DNA of 64,000 bases from Saturnia japonica. Taxonomy: Eukaryota > Arthropoda > Insecta > Lepidoptera > Saturniidae. The position numbers and the translations under genes were made by a program. A model generated the notes under the pieces. The model was not told the DNA's origin. It was given only the letters and a program-made list of their open reading frames with translations, and made no database searches. The stretch spans positions 29,704,653 to 29,768,652 of the forward strand of contig CM065304.1 of NCBI GenBank assembly GCA_033032175.1. Reading direction: 5' to 3'. Positions 55,610 to 64,000 of this stretch are shown one piece after another (position 1 is the stretch's first letter; each line of letters begins with the position of its first letter).

Positions 55610-55700
55610 GAACATTCTAGAAGGTGTGTGAAAGAAAATATTCTCAAACTTTCTCGAATATCTTAGAGCCTAGTTCTCTGAATATATAAGAGTTCGGTGT
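55610..55700 (+). promoter_or_regulatory. Heat-shock-type promoter of the Helitron
   Basis: GAACATTCTAGAA (55610-55622) is a perfect three-unit heat-shock element: alternating GAA and TTC spaced by two bases. A TTC at 55641 and TTCTCGAA at 55651-55658 add further units in or near register. The TATA box TATATAA is at 55683-55689, about 60 bases after the elements. Transcription would begin near 55710-55720. Heat-shock factor binding is inferred from motif and spacing only. Confidence 0.7.
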
Positions 55701-55760
55701 CGCCCGCCAGAGTTAGTTCGATTTGAACAGCGAAACAAGCGATTTCGAAACGAAAAGGAA

Positions 55761-55925
55761 AGAAGTTATCTGTGAGCCTTTATTTTGAAGTATCACGTGT
55801 GAGTATTTTTAATAGTGTGTTTAATTAATTCTCGATTTTAAAGCGAAGAAGAAAAAAGTTGTCTGTGAGCCTTTATTGTGAAATATCAAATGTGAGTATT
55901 TTTAATAGTGTGTTTAATTAATTCT
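55761..55925 (+). repeat. Duplicated leader block with two splice donors
   Basis: Blocks 55764-55832 and 55857-55925 share AGTT(A/G)TCTGTGAGCCTTTATT and GTGAGTATTTTTAATAGTGT. Each contains the donor GTGAGT (55799-55804 and 55892-55897). With the acceptor TTTTACAG ending at 56142, either could splice the leader to the ATG at 56149. Confidence 0.75.
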
Positions 55926-56148
55926 AATGGTTTTGTTTTTCTTTTCTTTTAATTGTAATTTTCTTAAACTTCAAGCACTCGCGCGACGTTGAATTGATGC
56001 CTTCTATATACTTTTGGCCGTAAACAAAATATCGCGCAACCGCTTAAAGGTTTAATAAATTTTTTTCTTTGTCTCAACGTACCCCACGTTTACGTAACAA
56101 TATATTTGTCTATAAAATGTTTATTTAATTTATATTTTACAGAATACA

Positions 56149-58650
56149 ATGCCTAGACGTAAAAGAGGAGGAGATCTTGCCAGTTCTGCAGCGAAACAGA
56201 GGAAACAAAAAGAATATCGAAGAAATAAAACGGAAGAAGAGCACGAAGCACAACAAATCAACGAACCAAAATAAGCACCCTGAGAAGCAGAAAAAGCGAA
56301 GAAAGAAAAGAAAATAAAAATATGTATTGAAGAATCGAGAATTTTAAAAGATAATCTAACAAAGGAAGCATTCCACAACGAACCGACGAAAAAATATTAC
56401 AATCATAAATATGCTGTAATCGGAAAAATGAATAACATTTGCCAATTTTGCCACGCGAAAAAATTCAGTAAAGAAACACCAGGTCACCGTTGCATGAATG
56501 GAAACATTCGATTACGAACACTGGAAGCACCTCCGCAAATTCTACATTACATGACCGGGGAAACACTAGAATCAAAACATGAAGAAAGCAAAATATAAGA
56601 TCATACAATTCCTGCTTTCAAATGACTTATTAGTTCTATTACTAATAGAAATGAATTTGAATATGTATTTTCAATTCAAGGGCAAATTTATCACAAAATA
56701 GGATCGTTACTACCAATGCCTAACGAAGACTATAAATTTCTGCAAGTATATTTCATTGGAAATGAAGAACAAGAAATTGATCAATGATGCACAAATTTTA
56801 ATGGATTGAGACGCGAAATAATCTAAGATGTAGAGAGGATCTTACACAAATACAATCAACTGATTTACATATTCAAAACAACATTAGACCGCATGATTAC
56901 GTTGACGAACGTAGATTTAATGCACCTTAGATAGATGAAGTCGCCATCGTCATTGTGGACAATGAAAATACAATCCGTGACATATTGTACAATGAAGAAG
57001 AAAAGGACTACAACGCATTGCAGAGACACACCGTTCATATGATGCTCTTCAATATAAGTTAATATTTCTGCACTGAGAGGACGGATATCATTTCAATATA
57101 AAACAAATTCATCCTGAAACAGGCATAGAAATAAACAAAAAAGTCACTTCCAAGGAGTTCTATGCTTACCGCTTAATGATCAGAGACAATGAAATATATA
57201 ATCACATACTCAACACTCGCCATTTATTCCAACAATTTCTGGTAGATATGTACGCAAAAATAGAAGCAGAACGGTTGCTTTACATAAGACTGAATCGGAA
57301 GAAACTATGCACAGAAGAATACATCCACCTTCGAGACGCGATCATAAATGACGGCAATATTGACGATATTAGAACAATGGTAATCTTACCCTCATCATAC
57401 ATAGGAAGTCCAAGACATATGCACGAATATACTCAAAATGCCATGACCTACGTAAGAAAATATGGGCGACCTGATCTCTTCATAACATTTACATGCAACT
57501 AATCATGGCCAGACATCAAAGAACAACTAAAATACGGACAAACCTCCATGGATCGACACGACATAATAGCCCGAGTTTTTCGACAAAAACAAATAAGATT
57601 TATTGAAGTCATCACAAAATACTACATCTTTGGAACCGTTAGATGCTGGATGTATACAATCGAGTGGCGAAAAACGAGGATTACCTCACTCACACAATCT
57701 CATATGGCTACACGATAAAATTTATCCCACGGATATCGACAAAATCATCCAAGCTGAATTTCCCAATCCACAAAAAGATCCGGAACTATATAACATAGTA
57801 GTGAAAAATATGATTCACGGATCATTTGGACCATTAAACTTCAATGCGCCATGCATGAGTGACGGAAAATGTACAAAAAAATATCCAAATCCATAGTTGG
57901 ACGATACAAAAACTGAAGATTACGGCTATCCCAAATATAGAAGACGATCACCGAAAAACAGTGGCTTCACAACAAAAATACGAATACAAGGCAGAGACGA
58001 ACTGGAAATAGATAATCAATCAATGGGTAAGTACCATATAACCCACTACTTTCCAAAATGTTCCAAGCACACATAAACGTTGAATACTGCAATTCAGTAA
58101 AATCTATTAAATATATATGTAAGTACGTAAACAAAGGTAGTAATATGGCAGTATTTCAAATAGTCCAAAATAGCGAACAAACTAACAGAAATGATGAGAT
58201 CCTCATGTACCAAATGGGAAGATACATCAACAGTAACGAAGCAGCGTGGAGGATTTTTAGTTTTCCCATACACGAACGCGAACCAACTGTGCAACATCTA
58301 GCAGTACATTTGGAGAATGGACAGAGAGTTCACTTCACAAAAAACTCTGCTAGAAAAATTGCAAGCGAACCACCTCAGAACACAACATTAACAGCTTTTT
58401 TCCAACTGTGCCAAAAGAATCCATTCGCAAAGACATTACTGTGTGTCGACGTCCCTATATATTATACGTGGGACAAAACAAGGAAAATTTTTCAACGACG
58501 AAAACGAGGAATACCAGAGGAGGGTCATCCAGAAATCATGAAAACTAACGCAATAGGTCGAGTATACACTGTACATCCAAACAATGCCGAATGCAAGTTT
58601 CACAGATCTCAGGACCATTGACGGCTACCTATGCCAGACGTACAGAGACG
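56149..58650 (+). pseudogene. Helitron Rep domain, degenerate
   Basis: The ATG at 56149 opens a basic start (MPRRKRGGDL), closed by a stop at 56272. Successive frames then carry the Helitron-like N-terminal domain (ICQFCHAKKFSKETPGHRC) and VDMYAKIEAERLLYIRLNRK. GRPDLFITFTCN follows, then the HUH motif GLPHSHNLIWL (His codons at 57687 and 57693) and the two-tyrosine motif YICKYVNKG (Tyr codons 58112 and 58124). The domain nicks and ligates single-stranded DNA in rolling-circle transposition. More than six stops or frame changes inactivate it. Confidence 0.85.
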
Positions 58651-60608
58651 TACCATGTCAACGCTTAGGATTATTGGAAAACGATAACCACTGGGAGTTA
58701 ACACTACAAGAAGCCACACTCACAGCTTCAGCTGAACAAATTCGAGAGTTATTCGCCATAATTCTAACAACATATAACCCATCAAACCCAAAACAGCTAT
58801 GGGACTCTTTCAAAAGGAGTATGAGATCATCACTGATTATATATTGTACCAAATCCGACAAACTAATCCAGAACTGACTATAGAATACAATGACGACATC
58901 TTCAATGAAACACTCATTCGCTTAGAAGATAAATGTTGCAATAAATAACCCGGCCTTAGTAGAACTTGGAATGCCAGCACCACAAAGAAATGCTTTCAGT
59001 GTACTAAACTACGAAATTACAAAGGAAAAAAGCTACAACGTTAATGAACTACTTGAATACATTGCTCACAACAAGCCACTCTGTGGTGTATGCATCCCAA
59101 CACTAACCGGAACGCATCCCCTCACTGGTGATGCTCTGTCTCGCTCTGACTTGCGATGGCGTCGGTGTAGATTTAGCTATGTTAATTTGTATGTCTTGGC
59201 AATAAAACCATATTGATTAATTTACCGTTATATTGGGACACGACACAGTCCTAAATGACAATAAAAAAAAGTTTACGTTGTAATGAACCGGATAAATAAC
59301 AACACTGGTGGAATTATTTACTTGGACGCACCAGGATGCACCGGTAAAACGTTTCTAATAAATCCAATACTGGCGGAAATACGTGCTAGAAAACACATCG
59401 CACTGGCACGCATCATCTGGCATTGCAGCCACACTTATGGAAGGAGGACGAACTGCCCATTCTGCCTTACCAACTACCATTGAATATAGCCGAACAACAA
59501 TTCCCGGTATGTAAAATCTCAGGAAAATCTGGACAGGGTCAACTTCTAAAACAAGCTAAAATTATCTTCTGAGATGAATGCACCATGGCCCATAAAAAAT
59601 CCTAGAAGCCATGGACAAAACATTACAAGAATTGCGAAAAAACTCTGAAATAATGGGAGGAGCTCTACTCATACTCTCAGGAGATTTTCGACAAACACTT
59701 CCAGTTATTCCCAAGTCAACACCAGCAGACGAGATCAATGCATGCTTAAAAAGTCACATCTCTGGCCACAAGTACAAATACTGCAATTAATAAAAAACAT
59801 GAGAGTTGAATTATCAAAAGATGAAACAACAGCACATTTTGCTAAAATACTTTTACAAATAGGCGAAGGTACATATCCTACTGACCAAACGACCGGCCTC
59901 ATTGAACACAATAGTAATTTCTGTAACATAGCCACTACTGAAAACGAACTAATTGACAGAATTTATCGAAATATTATTCAGAACTATACCAATGTAGAGT
60001 GGTTATTTCAAAGAGCAATTTTGGCTACTAAAAATAATATTGTTGATGATATCAATTTTAATATTCTAAAGAAAATACCTGGTGAAGAGAAAATATATAA
60101 ATCGATCGACATGATGGTATCCATTGAAGAAAGTGTCAACTTCCCTACTGAATTTCTAAACTCTTTACAAGTACCAGGAATACCATTACATTGCCTTCGT
60201 CTGAAAATTGGATCTCCATTCATACTACTCAGAAATCTCAACTCCCCAAAACTATGTAATGGAACGAGGATGATCCTAAAACAGCTATCGAATAATATCA
60301 TTGAAGCTGAACTTATTTATGGAAAGAACAAAGGACACACAGTATTTATACCTAGAATATCACTGATCTCTTCTGAATTGCCATTTCAATGTAAAAGACT
60401 GCAGTTTCCAATTAAATTAGCTTTTAGTTTTACAATTAAAAAAGCACAAGGGCAAACTTTAAAATATTGTGACATCAACCTCAAAGAATCCTGCTTCTCT
60501 CACGGTCATCTATATGTAGCTTGCTCAAGAGTAGGAAATTCGAAAAATTTATATATATATTCCCCGGACAATAAGATGAAAAATGTTGTTTATAAACAAG
60601 TAGTGTAA
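58651..60608 (+). pseudogene. Helitron Pif1-like helicase, degenerate
   Basis: The frame at 59283 holds Walker A: YLDAPGCTGKTFLIN, with GCTGKT at 59334-59351. The Walker B DE is preceded by a stop at 59570-59572 (KIIF, stop, DECTMAH). GALLILSGDFRQTLPVIP follows. A 288-residue frame (59742-60608) carries the later motifs, SFTIKKAQGQTL and HLYVACSRVG, and reaches the natural stop. The helicase unwinds DNA during transposition. Confidence 0.88.
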
Positions 60609-60727
60609 ATAATGAGAAAATGTTTTCAATAAAAATTTTTACTTTCTACGTCATAGTTTATTTTTTTATTTCAACTACCACGTAATCTGATATCAACTCC
60701 CGAGCGAAGCCGGGTATCATAGATAGT

Positions 60728-61733
60728 ATGTATATAAATATAGCTGTATATACAAATTGGATTCTCGGAAACGTCTCCAATGATTTGGATGAAATTTTGT
60801 ATTTATATAATGTTTTACAGTTGAAGTTTATCTAGATAGCTGTTTTTTCTTATATAAGAACTCCCTCGCCCAGTTATTGTTAATGATATTGCCAGCTTTA
60901 TTTCTTATCTAGATCCAGAACAATCTGGAGAGATCTTGGACAAGGTTCTATACTTGGTACCCTACTATAATAATTAAATATTCTGTGGTATGCCTGTTGC
61001 CTGTGATTTTGAGATATTTGAGTGATTTGTTCTGTCAGATTTTTATAATAACAAACTTCAAAAAATACTGAAGTTATTCAATTGAAATGTATTATATTGT
61101 TTATGGATGTTCAGCTATAACTTCTTTGTTTATGAATCGATTTGGGTAATTCTTTTTTGTTTGATAGGAGATATCTCAAGGTTGGTCCTATTTTAATTTC
61201 ATTGGCATTGGACCTTGAACTTTGAAAATACACAAGGGAACTTCTCAAAATCATTGAAGTTGGTTATCTTTTTTTGTTAAAATTGCTTTATGTATTTTGG
61301 TGATGAGTGATGACATTGCCCTTGATGCTTCTACTAAATATGAAATAAATGCTTTCAGAATCTGGATGCTTAAAGTCAAGTCTGGCTTATTTATAAGACT
61401 CCAATGACTCTTCTGAAAGGAATAATTTGTGAAAAATTTAATGGCTCCAATGAAAGTTATTTTCACTAATTCTGAAAGGCTCCATTATAATCTCTTTGAA
61501 ATGTTGATTCTCCGTTATGTAAATGATCTAACAGCTATCATTACAGTTAAACACGTTGTGAAATGTTTCTTAAATGTTAGTTGAATATATTTTCATTAGG
61601 AATGCTAATAACTAATTTTTAAATAGAGAATTTCATACTATTTATCGTCAAAAGCAAGTAACATAAGATGTTTAAATTATTAATTTTGATAAAGAATTGA
61701 TAGATATATTAGTGTTGCCAAGATTTTCTCTAC
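60728..61733. other. Importin intron 1, nothing recognised
   Basis: AT-rich. Degenerate dispersed-repeat motifs around 60760-60840 (GATGAAATTTTGTATTTATA) cannot be bounded. Confidence 0.4.
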
Positions 61734-61734
61734 T

Positions 61735-61948
61735 TGGGGCACGGTGACTGGTGGAACTCCTCCACTCTACAGAAGATTGCAGCTAAATAACCTTATGTTG
61801 TATTCCTGCAGTGAATAGGGTTTCCAGAGCTCCTTAGGGTAGGGGGGATTCAAGATTGGCAACATGCTAGTGATACCTATGGTATTACAAGTGTGCATAT
61901 GCTAAGGTAGCTGATTATCATCAAGCGGGCTGGTGTGTTTGCCACTTA
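61735..61948. repeat. Dispersed repeat, copy 2 (pair of 21934-22137)
   Basis: Starts near GGCACGGTGACTGGTGGAAC and keeps the order CTACAGAAGAT, GCTAAATAACCT, CAGAGCTCCTT, ATTACAAGTG and CTAAGGTAGCTG, extending to GGTGTGTTTGCCACTTAT. No coding capacity. Confidence 0.7.
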
Positions 61949-61949
61949 T

Positions 61950-62610
61950 ATAAAATAAAAAGAAATTAATGGCACATCCACTTGGTTTCGTAGGTATTGC
62001 AGACAGATAATTCTTGTACAAAAAAAAAACTATTAATACAAACACTTGGGTATATAACAAAAATATATCTATAAACTTTAATAATGTTAGTAAATATATT
62101 TTTTGATATCTTTGATTTGATGATTGATTTTATTTGATTTGTGAAGTATCTGCAGACATTTTAGTGTCAGAATTTTTTTTTTTCTTGTTTAACTTGTAAG
62201 AGTCGACACATGCTATTGTCTCAAAAAGGGCATTAAAACTCAGCATTTAAAACTAAGAATAATTTAAAATGTTGGGTTATATATATATAATATTATGTGT
62301 GGCATCAGGCAGGCAATAGAAAAGTATTGTTGTTATATTACTTTTCTGTACTAGATTGACACTCCGACCGAGCGTTTGGCAAAGTGGGAGTGCTGCGCCC
62401 ACTCCCCTCTCGTCTAATGTCTCATGTCTATATGGTACTTTAGCTGATGTACACATTTTTAACATATAAAGTAGCCTATAAAATTTATTGTGATAGAATA
62501 TTTCATAAACACACTTTTATTTGTTTACATTATAACATGTACTGGTTCCTTAAAGTATTTTCTAAAGAAAAGTATTGTAAGGATATTAATTAGGTCACCT
62601 AACTTAAATT
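61950..62610. other. Importin intron 1, nothing recognised
   Basis: AT-rich sequence up to the acceptor of exon 2. The minus-strand open frame 62277-62465 has no domain. Confidence 0.4.
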
Positions 62611-62617
62611 ATTTCAG

Positions 62618-62859
62618 ATCGCAATGAATTGGAAGTAGCAGAAATATATCTTAACAATGCTGCACAAAATGACTTCACAACATTTATCAAACTACTATCA
62701 GATGTTCTTGTACAAGAAGGCAATAGTGACGTAGCGAAAATGGCCGCCGGCTTGCATTTAAAAAATCTTCTTACATCCAAGGATCCAATGTTAAAACAGC
62801 AGTGTCAAGAAAGATGGCTCGCTTTACCTGAAGATATTAAATTTTATATAAAGAATAAT
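62618..62859 (+). CDS. Fs(2)Ket: Importin subunit beta-1, exon 2
   Basis: Acceptor ATTTCAG (62611-62617), donor GTAAGT (62860). Phase 1 at entry, phase 0 at exit, 81 codons after joining. It covers HEAT repeats 1 and 2: LSDVLVQEGNSDVAKMAAGL, LKNLLTSKDPMLK, QERWLALPEDIKFYIKNN. In the family, GNSxVARMAAGLQLKN and LTSKD are nearly invariant. Here Arg is Lys and Gln is His, so this copy is somewhat diverged. This part contributes to the RanGTP contact. Confidence 0.95.
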
Positions 62860-62869
62860 GTAAGTCTAA

Positions 62870-63330
62870 TATTGATTAAGTAAACTTCTTTGAAAAGTTC
62901 TCTGTTAAAGAAACGAACATTGATCACACTCGTACTAATTGTGCTATTCCATGGCCACATAAAAACGAAACTGTATCCCATATACATGTATCGTATAATA
63001 TCAATAGGGATAAAATTAAATGAGACATTCTCGGATATTATACAATAATTAAATATTATAATAATCACCTGTACATTATTATTAATAATCTAAAATAAAA
63101 TTAATATTGTTCATTCAATTAATACATATTTTCCTTTTAAATATAATTCTTTAAAAAATGTAATATACATAACTGAAATTATCTGAAACTATTGGATATC
63201 TGAGATAATTTCATATGCATGTCCATTAAGATATTCAATATCTCATATCCATAACATCCTTGGTATAAATAAAAGTAACTGTGTATAAAAAATGTATGCT
63301 AATCAAAATAAAGCATTTGTAAAAAAAATT
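62870..63330. other. Importin intron 2, nothing recognised
   Basis: AT-rich, without repeats or frames of note. Confidence 0.45.
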
Positions 63331-63334
63331 TCAG

Positions 63335-63512
63335 ATCTTAACTACTTTGGGTAAAGAAAATTATAGGCCAAGTTCTGCAGCTCAATGTATTGTATGTGTA
63401 GCCATCATTGAACTACCCGTTGGACAGTGGGATGAACTTATTCCAATTCTTGCCGAAAATGTTATTGGTCAGGCCACAGAGTTAACAAAGGAGGCGACTT
63501 TGGAAGTTTTAA
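63335..63512 (+). CDS. Fs(2)Ket: Importin subunit beta-1, exon 3
   Basis: Acceptor TTTCAG (63329-63334), donor GTAAGA (63513). Enters in phase 0 and leaves in phase 1. Reads ILTTLGKENYRPSSAAQCIV, then ELPVGQWDELIPILAENV and ELTKEATLEVL. The conserved ENxRPSSAAQC and ELPVGQW blocks are present. The usual CVAYVAVAEL is CIVCVAIIEL here. Confidence 0.95.
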
Positions 63513-63593
63513 GTAAGATAGTATCTCTTCCAAATTTTATGAAATATTGTTTGAATATATATAAAACTGACTTACAATTTTAATTTTGTTCAG

Positions 63594-63853
63594 GATATAT
63601 CTGTAAAGATGTAGATGCTGAAGTGTTAAAAGAAAGTATTAATCAGATTCTCACAGCGACAATTCAAGGTATGAGGTCTACGGAACCCAGTAATTATGTT
63701 CGTCTAACTGCAACGAAGGCCTTGCTCAATGTACTTGAACTTTGTAAAGCAAACTTTGAGAATGAAAATGAAAGAAATTGTATAATGGAAGTAGTTTGCG
63801 AAGCAACACAGTCTACTAATATAAGTATTATTGTGGCCGCTCTTCAGTGCTTG
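63594..63853 (+). CDS. Fs(2)Ket: Importin subunit beta-1, exon 4
   Basis: Acceptor TTGTTCAG (63586-63593), donor GTGAGT (63854). The split codon joins exon 3 to give [13 protein letters not shown], the counterpart of EAIGYICQDIDPE. Further on are [20 protein letters not shown] and MEVVCEATQ followed by VAALQCL, matching HEAT repeats 4-6. It exits in phase 0; the next exon lies beyond the window. Confidence 0.95.
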
Positions 63854-64000
63854 GTGAGTACAAAAAACATACAAACATATTGTTGCGGTGGTTAGAAGTG
63901 TTATAATGCGCTTTACATACTGAACCTGTCGTCTCACCGACTTGGACCGGCAGCTTAGTGATAGCGACATTATTTATGATGTCGAAAAAGACAACGTACC

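Larger units (their letters stand above)
55070..60726 (+). mobile_element. Helitron of autonomous size
   Basis: A rolling-circle transposon of 5,657 bases. It starts after an A with TCATTATATATAATAAAAC. It ends with a GC hairpin (CCCGAGCGAAGCCGGG) and ATAG before T; the usual end is CTAG. Inside are a heat-shock-type promoter, a leader with an intron, a Rep domain with HUH and two-tyrosine motifs, and a Pif1-like helicase. The reading frames are broken in many places. It lies in the sense direction in intron 1 of importin beta-1. Confidence 0.88.

Overview
The window looks like nuclear DNA of a moth or butterfly. Single-copy host exons sit in AT-rich, repeat-laden introns. There are three copies of a tRNA-derived SINE with the architecture common in Lepidoptera, many Helitron ends of the type common in that order, and mariner, P, hAT, pogo, Gypsy and LINE remnants. 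A run of 100 N (20844-20943) marks an assembly gap.

Host genes. (1) 701-8104, + strand: the last five coding exons of a coiled-coil protein that matches the C-terminal half of EVI5, a TBC-domain Rab GTPase-activating protein. All junctions are phase 0. (2) 28631-29138, - strand: a two-exon, 115-residue lysine/proline-rich protein that I do not recognise. (3) About 33700-36069, + strand: an unidentified gene with a 5' exon ending exactly on ATG, a 41-codon exon inside a 1.36-kb near-perfect palindrome, and a short candidate last exon. (4) 42461-42951, + strand: the last two exons of a degenerate aldo-keto reductase. (5) 52455-63853, + strand: the first four coding exons of importin beta-1. Its first intron is 10.1 kb and is filled by a solo LTR, a MITE, a 5.66-kb Helitron and another repeat.

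Mobile elements, left to right. 1-498 is a DUF4817-type Tc1/mariner remnant. 11051-12539 is a mariner with an intact 336-residue transposase and a solo Gypsy LTR in its 5' leader. 14113-19745 is a second DUF4817 transposon, split by a Gypsy element with LTRs of only about 92 bp that are identical to each other. 21094-21660 and 51721-52304 are related non-autonomous hAT copies. 23088-23714 and 26866-27787 are reverse-oriented Helitron derivatives. 24011-24812 is a MITE and 25889-26567 a deleted pogo/Tigger. 32136-33600 is a degenerate P-element transposase. 39861-40766 is a long-armed foldback element. 43200-45735 is a LINE with a second LINE inside it. 45744-51159 is a pogo/Tigger shell containing a complete Gypsy element with 227-bp LTRs. 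54208-55066 is a MITE and 55070-60726 a Helitron of autonomous size.

The most unusual signal is at the 5' end of that Helitron. A perfect three-unit heat-shock element, further TTC/GAA units, a TATA box, a leader and a duplicated splice-donor block stand in the right order ahead of the Rep/helicase reading frame. This looks like a complete heat-shock-type promoter on a rolling-circle transposon inside a host nuclear-import gene. Many otherwise good reading frames are broken by single indels or stops, so either decay or residual assembly errors must be kept in mind.
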